Both the position numbers and the translations under genes were made by a program. The notes beneath the pieces were generated by a model. That model had not been told where the DNA came from and searched no databases. It was given only the letters and a program-made list of their open reading frames with translations. 64,000 nt of DNA from Amycolatopsis orientalis DSM 40040 = KCTC 9412 (GTDB taxonomy: Bacteria; Actinomycetota; Actinomycetes; Mycobacteriales; Pseudonocardiaceae), in contig NZ_ASJB01000053.1 in assembly GCF_000478275.1 (NCBI RefSeq), positions 39,489-103,488 on the forward strand. The letters run 5' to 3'. Of this stretch, positions 32,314 to 40,386 are shown piece after piece (position 1 is the first letter of the stretch; the number at the start of each line of letters is the position of its first letter).

Positions 32314-34884
32314 CTACAAACCGCGCGGGTGCAGGAACTCCTCGGCGACCAGCCCCAGCCAGTCGACGAAAAGCGCCAGCGCGGCGACGATGATGCCGAA
32401 AGTCAGGCTCAGAATCGGGCGGTACAGGCCGATCCCGGCGACCAGCCCGCCGCCGAGACCGCCGCCGTCGATGAACGTCGCCAGCGTCGCGCTCGCGACG
32501 GTGAGCACCAGCGCGGTCCTGATCCCGGCGAGGATCACCGGAACCGCCAGCGGCAGCTCGATCCGCCACAGGATGGCCGTCTTGCCCATGCCCATACCGC
32601 GCGCGGCGTCGACGAGGGTCGGGTCGACACCGTCGAGGCCGACGATCGTGTTGCGCAGCACCGGCAAGGTCGCGTAGACGACGAGCGCCGTCACCGCCGT
32701 CGCGGTGCCCGTGCCGATCCAGAGCGCGAGCAGCACGACGAGCCCGATCGACGGGATCGCCTGGCCGAGGTTGCCCAGCCCCAGGCCGATGGGCCTGGCC
32801 CAGCGTGCGCCGGCGCGGGTGAGCAGGATGCCGAGCGGGAGGGCGATGGCGATGGTCCACACCGTCGAGATCAAGGTGAGCCGCAGGTGCTCGCCCAGTT
32901 CGGTGAAGATCTCGTCGGCGTTGAGAAAGCGCTGCTCGATCGAGTCGATCGGATGCGCACGCACGATCGCGAAGAGCGCCAGCAAGGCGAGGATCAGCAG
33001 AACCGGGCGCACCAGCAGCCCGAGCCGGCGACGGCGGGGCCGCGTGGACTCCGCGGTCTTTGCGGGCGCTGTGGTCTCCGGGACAGGCGCCTCCTCGGCG
33101 TCCGGGATCGCGGGCGGGGGCGCCTCGGCGGTGGGCTCCTCGTCTGGGGGCTTGAGCGCCGCGACGAGGATGGGCACGTCGCACACTCCCAGCGGCCGCG
33201 CCGTGCCGTCCTCGGTGACCGCGACCTCGGTGCTGCCGGTCCGCACCATCACGTCCAGCGCGTCCCGCAGGGTGGCGTCGGGCCGGACCGGAGGCAGGCC
33301 GTCGGGCCCGGCCGCCTGCCGGAGGTCCAGGTCTCCCACCCGGATCAGCGCGAGCCGTTTCAGATTCCGCTTCGAGCCGACGAAACTCGCGACGTAGTCG
33401 TCCGCAGGCGCCGCGAGGATCGCCTGGGGCGTGTCGTACTGCGCGATCACCGACCGCGGCCGCAGCACGGCGATCCGATCGCCGATCTTGAGCGCCTCGT
33501 CGAAGTCGTGCGTGACGAACACGATCGTCTTGCGCACTTCCCGTTGCAGGCGAAGGAATTCGTCCTGCAGCCGGGCGCGCGTGATCGGGTCGGTGGAGCC
33601 GAACGGCTCGTCCATCAACATGACCGGCGGATCCGCGGCCATCGCCCGCGCCACCCCGACGCGCTGCTGCTGACCGCCGGAAAGCTCACGCGGGTACCGG
33701 ACACCGTGCTCGCGGGTCAAGCCGACGACGTCGAGCAGCTCGCGCACGCGACCGGCGACGCGCTGCCGGGTCCAGCCGAGCAGCCGCGGCACCACGCCGA
33801 TGTTGGCGTCCACCCGCAGATGCGGGAAAAGCCCGACCTGCTGGATGACGTAGCCGGTGCTGCGCCGGTGTTCGTCGAGGTCGAGCGCCGACACATCGGT
33901 GCCGCCGATCGTGACGACGCCCGCGGTGGGTTCGACGAGGCGGTTGATCATCCGCATGGTCGTGGTCTTGCCGCATCCCGACGGACCGGTCAACACGACG
34001 ATTTCGCCCGCCGGGATCCGCATCGTCAGGCGTTCGACCGCCGGCACCGCTCGTCCGGGGTAGTGCTTGCTGACGTCCCGCAGCTCGATCGTCTCGCCAC
34101 CCGATCCGGCCACCTCCCCCGACGTCACCGTTCGGGCGGCACGGGGACGTCGCCGGGTGGTCAGCTTGCCGACCACCACGAAGGCCAGGTCGAACAGCAG
34201 AGCCAGCACCATGATCCCCAGCGTCCCGGTGAGAACCTGGTTCAGTGAGTTGACCGAGCCGAAGCGGCCGAGCCCGTCGAAGATCTCGTTGCCGAGACCG
34301 GGCCCCTTCACATACGCGCCGATGGCCGCGATACCGATCGTGATCTGCGTCGAGACCCGGATGCCGGAAAGGATCACCGGCCACGCGAGCGGCAGGCGCA
34401 CGCGCCACAACAACCGCGCGCGGCCCAGGCCCATACCGCGCGCGGCGTCCACCACGGCCGGGTCGACGCCGCGCAGCCCGACGATCGTGTTGCGGGTGAT
34501 CGGCAGGAGCGCGTAGAGCACCAGCGCGCACAGGACATTCGTGAGCCCCAGCCCGAACGGGCCGATCAGGATGCCCAGCAGCGCGATCGACGGGATGGTC
34601 AAGAACGCCGCCGTGGTCGTGGTCGCGATCGAGCCGAGCCACCGCCGCCGGTAGGTGAGCAGGCCGATCGTCATTCCGACCAGCACGGCCAGCGCCATCG
34701 CCGCCAGGGTGAGATCCACATGCAGGATCGCGTCGTTCACGACGTCGATCCAGTTCTCGCGGAGGTACTCCGACAGGCTCAGGGCGTCGCTCCTCGACGT
34801 CGCAGGGCGGAAAATCGCCGACCGAGTCTCAGCCCAACATGTCCGCGGGGCTCCTGTCCACTCACCCAACGGAACAAAATCCAC
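32314..34884 (-). CDS. Single-chain ABC importer: permease-ATPase-CBS-permease
   Basis: This protein of about 850 residues fuses what are normally separate subunits. Residues about 45-245 are a BPD_transp_1 permease (VDAARGMGLGRARLLWRV as EAA-type loop). About 265-500 are an ABC ATPase (GPSGCGKTT, IQQVGLFPHL, LSGGQQQRVGVARA, LMDEPFG). About 505-600 are CBS-like (LGVCDVPILVAAL) and a Pro/Glu-rich linker. About 620-850 are a second permease with a near-copy of the first EAA loop (VDAARGMGMGKTAILWRI). Family knowledge: OpuA/OpuC-type osmolyte importer. The start is uncertain. The ATG at 34884 lies in a repeat arm; a GAGGAG about 7 bases before an in-frame CTG near 34782 suggests a shorter protein. 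Confidence 0.9.
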   Translation of the reverse strand: MDFVPLGEWTGAPRTCWAETRSAIFRPATSRSDALSLSEYLRENWIDVVNDAILHVDLTLAAMALAVLVGMTIGLLTYRRRWLGSIATTTTAAFLTIPSIALLGILIGPFGLGLTNVLCALVLYALLPITRNTIVGLRGVDPAVVDAARGMGLGRARLLWRVRLPLAWPVILSGIRVSTQITIGIAAIGAYVKGPGLGNEIFDGLGRFGSVNSLNQVLTGTLGIMVLALLFDLAFVVVGKLTTRRRPRAARTVTSGEVAGSGGETIELRDVSKHYPGRAVPAVERLTMRIPAGEIVVLTGPSGCGKTTTMRMINRLVEPTAGVVTIGGTDVSALDLDEHRRSTGYVIQQVGLFPHLRVDANIGVVPRLLGWTRQRVAGRVRELLDVVGLTREHGVRYPRELSGGQQQRVGVARAMAADPPVMLMDEPFGSTDPITRARLQDEFLRLQREVRKTIVFVTHDFDEALKIGDRIAVLRPRSVIAQYDTPQAILAAPADDYVASFVGSKRNLKRLALIRVGDLDLRQAAGPDGLPPVRPDATLRDALDVMVRTGSTEVAVTEDGTARPLGVCDVPILVAALKPPDEEPTAEAPPPAIPDAEEAPVPETTAPAKTAESTRPRRRRLGLLVRPVLLILALLALFAIVRAHPIDSIEQRFLNADEIFTELGEHLRLTLISTVWTIAIALPLGILLTRAGARWARPIGLGLGNLGQAIPSIGLVVLLALWIGTGTATAVTALVVYATLPVLRNTIVGLDGVDPTLVDAARGMGMGKTAILWRIELPLAVPVILAGIRTALVLTVASATLATFIDGGGLGGGLVAGIGLYRPILSLTFGIIVAALALFVDWLGLVAEEFLHPRGL

Positions 34885-35300
34885 ACACTCGATGCCCTAG
34901 GTCCGGTCAACGGAAGGCGTCGCGAAGGACCCCTTTGCGACGTTCACCGTCTCAAAGGAGTCCTTCAGGACACCGCGACAAGCAGCCGGACCAGTCACGC
35001 AGTCACTCAGAGTGAGAGGTGTGTGGAAATAGGGACATTCACTGTCCCTATTTCCACACACCCCTCCCCATCTCCACCAGTCCGGCCGGACCGATCACGC
35101 GGCACCGTGTGGATTTCTGCTCACCTAACGGAACAAAATCCACACACCCACTGCCCGCGACCCGGTACGGCAAAAGGGCGTCGCGAAGGACCCCTTTGCG
35201 ACGTTCACCGTCTCAAAGGAGTCCTTCAGGACACCGCGACAAGCAGCCGAACCAGTCGGGACCGTGACTTCCGGTCACCCAACGCCCCAAATCCACACAG
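34862..35300. repeat. Imperfect tandem duplication, period about 260 bp
   Basis: The sequence from TCACCCAACGGAACAAAATC (34862) through the 81-base element at 34916-34996 recurs from 35121, with the 81-base element at 35177-35257. A third beginning (TCACCCAACGCCCCAAATCC) is at 35275. The two 81-base copies differ at one base by eye. This explains most of the 539-base gap between the ABC gene and the sigma factor; I see no gene in it. Confidence 0.85.
35018..35062. repeat. Intergenic palindrome (45 nt), perfect 20-bp stem
   Basis: Arms GGTGTGTGGAAATAGGGACA and TGTCCCTATTTCCACACACC pair perfectly around the 5-base loop TTCAC. Its inner part (GGGACATTCACTGTCCC) matches the core style of the palindromes near 2.7 and 3.0 kb. 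Confidence 0.92.
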
Positions 35301-35423
35301 CCGACCACCCGGTCACCGAACCGTCGCCGCGCACAAAGAAGACAACGGCGTCACCGATGAGAAATCCTCCGCCCCATCGTCGGTTCTGGTAGCCCCCTCA
35401 CACCGGTGGAAGGATTGACGACC

Positions 35424-36431
35424 ATGACCGATGCCAAACCGCTGGGCGCCGACGAGACCACGTTCATCGAAGCGGCAGGCGCAGGCGATACGGCGCGGTT
35501 CGCGCTCCTCACCGAGCGCCACCGGCGCGAGCTGCAGGTGCACTGCTACCGGATGCTCGCGAACTACGAGGACGCCCAGGACCTCACACAAGAGACGTTC
35601 CTGCGGGCATGGAACAAGCGGGAGTCGTTCAAGGGCCACGCCTCTCTGCGGACCTGGCTGTACCGGATCGCGACGAACGCCTGCCTCGACTTCCTGGACA
35701 AGCGCAACGACCGCACTCCCGTACCGGTCGAGCTGCCGGACTCCGGCTCCGAGGTGCTGTACCTGCAGCCGTACCCCGACCGGATGCTCCCCGAAGACCC
35801 GCAGGAATCGGTGGTGTCACGGGAAACGATCGAGCTGGCGTTCATCGTCGCCGTCCAGCACCTGCCGCCGCGGCAGCGGGCGGTGTTCATCCTGCGTGAC
35901 GTCCTCGGCTGGCCGGCGTCGAAGGCCGCCGACGCCCTCGAACTGACCGTCGCGTCGGTGACCAGCGCATTGCAGCGGGCGCGCGTGACGATGCGCGAGC
36001 AGTTGCCCGACCACCGCCTCGACTGGCGTGGCCCCACCACTCACGAGCTGTCGAAGGACGAGCGCGGCGTGGTGAAGTCGTATATCGGCGCCCATGAGCG
36101 CAACGACCTCGACGGGCTGATCTCCCTGCTGCGCGAAGACCTGCGGTTCGCCATGCTGCCCGATTCGGGCACCTTGACGACGACGGCCAAGGACGCGGTG
36201 GACGGCTGGGTCTCCGGTGGGCTCTTCCAGCGCGGCCACGACGACTGGCGTGGTATCGCCACGACGGTCAACCACATGCCCGCCGCCGCGCTGTACCTCC
36301 GCACCCCCGGCGATCCGGAGCACCGGCTGTTCGCCGTCGCGGCGCTGCACATCGTCGACGGGAAGATCGCCGAGCTCACCGGATTCGACGCCACCGGCAA
36401 ACCATGGCTGGGCCTGCCCCCTGCACTGTGA
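35424..36431 (+). CDS. ECF sigma factor with SnoaL-like C-terminal domain
   Basis: This 335-residue protein has sigma region 2 (HCYRMLANYEDAQDLTQETFLRAW), region 4 (LPPRQRAVFILRDVLGWPASKAADAL) and then a C-terminal domain of about 130 residues (from HERNDLDGLISLL) of the SnoaL/NTF2-like type. Family knowledge: in such SigG/SigJ-type ECF factors the tail replaces a separate anti-sigma factor and tunes activity. No anti-sigma gene is adjacent. ATG 35424 has GGAAGG ten bases upstream; a GTG at 35406 is the alternative. It is preceded by the tandem-repeat region, so its promoter lies within or after the repeats. Confidence 0.9.
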   Translation: MTDAKPLGADETTFIEAAGAGDTARFALLTERHRRELQVHCYRMLANYEDAQDLTQETFLRAWNKRESFKGHASLRTWLYRIATNACLDFLDKRNDRTPVPVELPDSGSEVLYLQPYPDRMLPEDPQESVVSRETIELAFIVAVQHLPPRQRAVFILRDVLGWPASKAADALELTVASVTSALQRARVTMREQLPDHRLDWRGPTTHELSKDERGVVKSYIGAHERNDLDGLISLLREDLRFAMLPDSGTLTTTAKDAVDGWVSGGLFQRGHDDWRGIATTVNHMPAAALYLRTPGDPEHRLFAVAALHIVDGKIAELTGFDATGKPWLGLPPAL

Positions 36432-36548
36432 TTCCACCGTTTCCGGCTTGACCGGGTCTGGGCTTTTCCATCTCGGTTCGCGGCGAAGAACGGCGCAATC
36501 AGTCGGCTGCTTGCGAGGGTCAGTCCCGCGAGTGCCGAGCCGGTGCCG

Positions 36549-37535
36549 TCAGCCGAGGGCGTCGAGCAACTCGCGCTCGCGCCGCGCGCTGAGGCCCGCG
36601 CGCCTTTCCCGGTCCAGCCCCTGCTCACGTTCCCAGCGCAGCGTGTCGGCCAGCATCTCCGCCTGGGACCGGTGACGCAGCCCCGCGGCACGCGCCGAGG
36701 ACCCGTCCCGGGCCGACCACCCTTCCCAGCCCGGCTCGACCAGCCACATCGCCAGCGATTCGGGTCCCATGTACTGGGCGACGCCGTTCGCGAGCAGCCA
36801 ATCCGGTCCGGCGGTGACGACCGGACCGGTGTGCCCGCCGACGGCGCGGGACAACCCGATCCACTCTTCGAACGGAACGACCGGGCCGACGGCGTTGTAG
36901 GCGCCGGTGGTTCCCGTCTCCGCGGAGTCGAGCAGCCAGGAGGCGAGGTCCCGCACGTCGACCACCTGGGTGGGGATGGCCGGTGTGTCGGGGACCAGCA
37001 TCGGCCCACGCGGATCGCGTGCGGCACGGGCGACCCAATAGCCGGAACGCCCGCTGTGGTCGCCGGGGCCGCCGATCAGCCCGGCCCGGGCGATGAGCAG
37101 GCGGTCGCCCACGGCGGCCGTGGACGCCTGCTCGCAGGCGACCTTCGCCGCGCCGTACAACTCGTGGCCGACCTCGCTCCGGTCGGTCGGGGCGAGCAGG
37201 GCAGCGGACTCGTCCGCGCCCAGCGCGGCGTGGGAGGCGTAGACGTTGCCAGACGAGACATACACCCAGTGCCCGGCCTTGCCGCCCAGCACGTCGAGCG
37301 CCCCGCGAACGAAGCCCGGCTGCCACGACACCTCGACGACCGCGTCCCATCCCCGGTCGAGCAGCGGCTCGTACGCCGACGGATCACGCCGGTCGGCGAC
37401 GACCAGTGTCGCTCCGTCCGCGACTTCCCCGCTCTCGCCACGCGCGAGGCAGGTCACCCGATGGCCGCGTTCGATCGCCTGCCGCGACAGCTCCCGGCCC
37501 ACCCAGGCCGTTCCACCCAGCACCAAGATCTCCAT
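36549..37535 (-). CDS. NAD-dependent epimerase/dehydratase-like protein (SDR)
   Basis: This 328-residue protein is an extended short-chain dehydrogenase. The N-terminus MEILVLGGTAWVGRELSRQA carries the GGTxxxG dinucleotide motif, and YGAAKVACE carries the YxxxK catalytic pair (in YVSSGNVYASHAAL context). ATG 37535 begins directly at the Rossmann strand, fixing the start. It converges with the sigma factor gene and is divergent from the GntR gene 100 bases away. Substrate unknown (sugar nucleotide or steroid-like). Confidence 0.85.
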   Translation of the reverse strand: MEILVLGGTAWVGRELSRQAIERGHRVTCLARGESGEVADGATLVVADRRDPSAYEPLLDRGWDAVVEVSWQPGFVRGALDVLGGKAGHWVYVSSGNVYASHAALGADESAALLAPTDRSEVGHELYGAAKVACEQASTAAVGDRLLIARAGLIGGPGDHSGRSGYWVARAARDPRGPMLVPDTPAIPTQVVDVRDLASWLLDSAETGTTGAYNAVGPVVPFEEWIGLSRAVGGHTGPVVTAGPDWLLANGVAQYMGPESLAMWLVEPGWEGWSARDGSSARAAGLRHRSQAEMLADTLRWEREQGLDRERRAGLSARRERELLDALG

Positions 37536-37605
37536 ACCCACAGACAAGCACCGGGACCCTCTCCCGCCAGGCCGATTCGCTGACAGCGGACCTCCGTCTA
37601 GCCAG

Positions 37606-37618
37606 ATTGTCAGACAAT
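37606..37618. promoter_or_regulatory. GntR/FCD-type operator
   Basis: ATTGTCAGACAAT is a perfect palindrome around a central base. It matches the TTGTCnGACAA style known for FadR-subfamily GntR operators. It lies 18 bases upstream of the GntR start, consistent with autorepression and possibly with control of the divergent epimerase gene. Confidence 0.7.
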
Positions 37619-37635
37619 ATGGCAATCTAGGAGTC

Positions 37636-38343
37636 GTGGACGACCCGATCATCGGCCTGGGTGCGAGCATCCAGCGGCAGAGCACCACCGACCAGGCCGC
37701 CGAAGCCCTGCGGCAGGCCATCTTGTCCGGACGGCTACCGCCCGGCATGCCGCTGCGCGAAGCCGCTCTTGCCACGGAGCTCGGCATCTCCCGAAGTACC
37801 GTCCGCGAGGCCGCGCGGACTCTCGCGAGCGAAGGACTGGTCAACCACCAGATGAACCGCGGCATCGTCGTCGCGGACATCACCGGGCCGGACATAGCCG
37901 ATATCTACGCCGCCCGCACCGCCGTGGAACTGACCGCGGCCGACGCCCTGACCACGACCCGGGACCCGGAGATCTACGCGGGACTGGCCGACCTGGTCGA
38001 CCGGATAGAACACGCCTTCGCTCATGGCGACGTCACCGCCGCACTCGACGGCGACCGGCTCTTCCACACCACCCTGGTCTCGGCCACCGGCAGTCCCCGG
38101 CTGCGCCGCTTCCACGCGCAGCTCCAGCAAGAACAGCGCCTCGCCCTGGCACTGGCCGAGCGCTCCCGCCGGGAACTCGGCCGCCTCACAGACGACCACC
38201 GGCAGCTGCTGGACGCGCTGCACGGCAGCCCGGAAGAAGCCCGGGCGGAACTCACCTCGCACCTGCGAGCCGGCGCCGCCGAACTGCGACGGCTGCTCGA
38301 CCTGCTCGCCCACCGGAACGAAAGAGAGACACCTCGTGGCTGA
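37636..38343 (+). CDS. GntR-family (FCD domain) transcriptional regulator
   Basis: This 235-residue protein has the GntR winged helix (AAEALRQAILSGRLPPGMPL, then ELGISRSTVREAARTLASEGL) and an all-helical FCD domain (from YAARTAVELTAADAL; conserved metal-ligand region DRLFHTTL and GSPEEARAELTSHL). GTG 37636 has AGGAG five bases upstream. Its stop overlaps the arginase-family gene by eight bases, so the two are translationally coupled and probably functionally linked. Confidence 0.9.
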   Translation: MDDPIIGLGASIQRQSTTDQAAEALRQAILSGRLPPGMPLREAALATELGISRSTVREAARTLASEGLVNHQMNRGIVVADITGPDIADIYAARTAVELTAADALTTTRDPEIYAGLADLVDRIEHAFAHGDVTAALDGDRLFHTTLVSATGSPRLRRFHAQLQQEQRLALALAERSRRELGRLTDDHRQLLDALHGSPEEARAELTSHLRAGAAELRRLLDLLAHRNERETPRG

Positions 38344-39148
38344 CCGCAGCGCCGACGGCACCTGGGATCTGATCGTCACGCCGTGGCACCTCGACGAGTA
38401 CATCCCGGCCTTCCCGATCCCCGCGACCGCGACCGAGGCCATCCGCCCGGCCCTCCCCAGCGCCCCCGTCGCCGCCCGGATGAGCCGGCTGCACCAGGCG
38501 GCGGCCGACGTGGTGACGCAGGCGGCCAGGCCCTTGGTGCTCTCCGGTGACTGTCCCACCTCCCGCGCGGCGGTGGCCGCGCTGCAGCGTCGCCATCGCG
38601 ATCTGGCCGTGCTCTGGCTCGACGCCCACGGCGACTTCAACACCCCCGCCATCTCCACCAGCGGCTACCTCGGCGGCATGGCACTGGCCATGCTGACCGG
38701 CCGCACGCCTGACCTGTTCGACGAGACGCTCGGCCTGCGGCCCATCCCCGATACCAGCGTCGTGCTCGCCGACGCCCGCGATCTGGACCCCGCCGAGCGG
38801 GACTCCCTCACCGTCAGCCACGTCCGTCGCGTGCCCGCCGACCCTGCCGCGATCACCTCCGCCCTCGGCAGGCTCGGCCCCGTCCCCGTCTACCTGCACC
38901 TCGACATCGACGTCATCGACGGCGCCGAGCTGCCCGGCGCGCGCTTTCCCTCCGGCCCCGGACCCTCCCTTGCCCAGATCGAGGAATGCCTGGCCGCCGC
39001 CTGCGCCTCCGCCGACATCGCCGCCGCCTACCTCGCCTGCGCCTGGCTCCCCGAACACGCCGGCGACCAGAACAGCCGTCAGACGATCACCCGCCTCACC
39101 ACGGCACTCGGCGCCGGACTGACCTGGCAGGAACCCGACGACGGCTGA
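38336..39148 (+). CDS. Arginase-superfamily protein with modified metal site
   Basis: This 270-residue protein has the ureohydrolase motifs DAHGDFN (DAHxD) and LDIDVID (DxDxxD), but the first metal motif GGDHS reads SGDCP, with Cys replacing the Mn-binding His. Several actinomycete arginase-family proteins share this substitution, so activity may be altered rather than lost. Possible substrates are guanidino or formimino compounds; none can be assigned. The GTG start overlaps the GntR gene. It is distinct from the canonical amidinohydrolase at 49704. Confidence 0.82.
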   Translation: MADRSADGTWDLIVTPWHLDEYIPAFPIPATATEAIRPALPSAPVAARMSRLHQAAADVVTQAARPLVLSGDCPTSRAAVAALQRRHRDLAVLWLDAHGDFNTPAISTSGYLGGMALAMLTGRTPDLFDETLGLRPIPDTSVVLADARDLDPAERDSLTVSHVRRVPADPAAITSALGRLGPVPVYLHLDIDVIDGAELPGARFPSGPGPSLAQIEECLAAACASADIAAAYLACAWLPEHAGDQNSRQTITRLTTALGAGLTWQEPDDG

Positions 39149-39414
39149 CCGTCCGGCTACTGGGAGATCCGCGGGGCCTCGCGGAGGATTCGCCGGCACA
39201 GGTAGACGCACACGCCCGTCGCGGGCGCGCTCACAAGTGAGCGCTGCCTCGCCTGGGTCAGTGGCGCGAACGACCACCTTGGCTGATCCTGGTCGTGGGT
39301 GACAAGTGAGCACGGATGTCCCGTGCGCCTCGCCAGGGACACTCAGCGCCTCAAGCGTGGCGCTCGCGACCCTCTCGCGGCTTGGTGCTCACGTCCATGA
39401 AGGACCGAAGAGGC

Positions 39415-40164
39415 TTACACCGGAAGGACATCCGCGATCGCCTGGATGACCTTCGCCGCATGCTGGTCGAGATAGAAGTGCCCGCCGGAGTGCACGGTGA
39501 GCGAAAACCCGCCCGTGGTGTGCTTCTCCCAGTCGCGGGCCTCGTCGACACTGACCTTCGGGTCACGGTCGCCGATATGCGCGTGCACCGGCGTCGCCAG
39601 CGGCGGTCCCGGTTCCCAGCGGTAGGTTTCGGCGGCGGTGTAGTCGGTGCGCAGTGCGGGAAGGACCATGCGCAGCAGCTCCTCGTCGGCGAAGATCTGC
39701 GAGTCGGTGCCGCTGAGTTCCTTCACCGCGCGGATCAGGGCGGCGTCGTCCTGCAGGTGGACGCGCTCGTCCCGGGCCCGGCTCGGGGCCACGCGGCCGG
39801 ACGGGAACAACGCCACCGGAACGGAACCCGCGGCTTCCAGCCGTCGTGCCACCTCGAACCCGACGCTGGCGCCCATCGAGTGTCCGAAAAGGACGAACGG
39901 ACGATCGAGCCAGGGGGCGAGCACGGCCGCGACCGCGTCCGCGAGAGCGGGAACGCTGGTGAATGCCTTTTCCTGACGGCGATCCTGCCGTCCGGGGTAC
40001 TGGATCGCGAGCACTTCCGCTTTACCCGCCAGCGTTTTCGACACCGGCAGGAAGTAGCTCGCCGAACCGCCCGCGTGCGGGAGGCAGACGACGCGCGCGG
40101 GCGCGGCGTCCCACTGGTGGAACCGGCGGACCCACAAGCCGGCATCGTTTTCTTTGACAGACAT
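39415..40164 (-). CDS. Type II thioesterase of the polyketide cluster
   Basis: This 249-residue alpha/beta hydrolase has the RifR/TEII pattern: CLPHAGGSASYF, nucleophile motif FGHSMGA and the C-terminal SGGHFYL histidine. It removes aberrant acyl groups from carrier proteins and so maintains assembly lines. ATG 40164 begins the conserved domain. It lies at the edge of the polyketide locus, on the same strand as the PKS and regulators; the NRPS operon is 20 kb away, so it most likely serves the PKS. Confidence 0.9.
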   Translation of the reverse strand: MSVKENDAGLWVRRFHQWDAAPARVVCLPHAGGSASYFLPVSKTLAGKAEVLAIQYPGRQDRRQEKAFTSVPALADAVAAVLAPWLDRPFVLFGHSMGASVGFEVARRLEAAGSVPVALFPSGRVAPSRARDERVHLQDDAALIRAVKELSGTDSQIFADEELLRMVLPALRTDYTAAETYRWEPGPPLATPVHAHIGDRDPKVSVDEARDWEKHTTGGFSLTVHSGGHFYLDQHAAKVIQAIADVLPV

Positions 40165-40188
40165 AGGTGGCCCACTCCATGGCAGACG

Positions 40189-40207
40189 GGCAGCGCGCCG
40201 CGCTGCC
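40189..40207. terminator. Short GC-rich hairpin downstream of the AAA regulator
   Basis: GGCAGCGC and GCGCTGCC pair over 8 bp around a three-base loop in the gap between the end of the minus-strand AAA regulator and the start of the thioesterase gene. There is no clear T run; it could attenuate or terminate upstream transcription. Confidence 0.4.
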
Positions 40208-40386
40208 ACGAAAATCGGTTGCTTCCCCAGTTCCCCGATGGCTCGACATCGAGCTTCTTTCGCACCGTACCACAGGAATCCGGTAGCGAGACCTTCGAAG
40301 GAACCGTGCTCACAGCGGAAAATCCCGGCGCGGGAATGGAACGAAAAGGCGTCGCCTTCCGGCGAATCCGCGGGGCCTGCCGGGGC

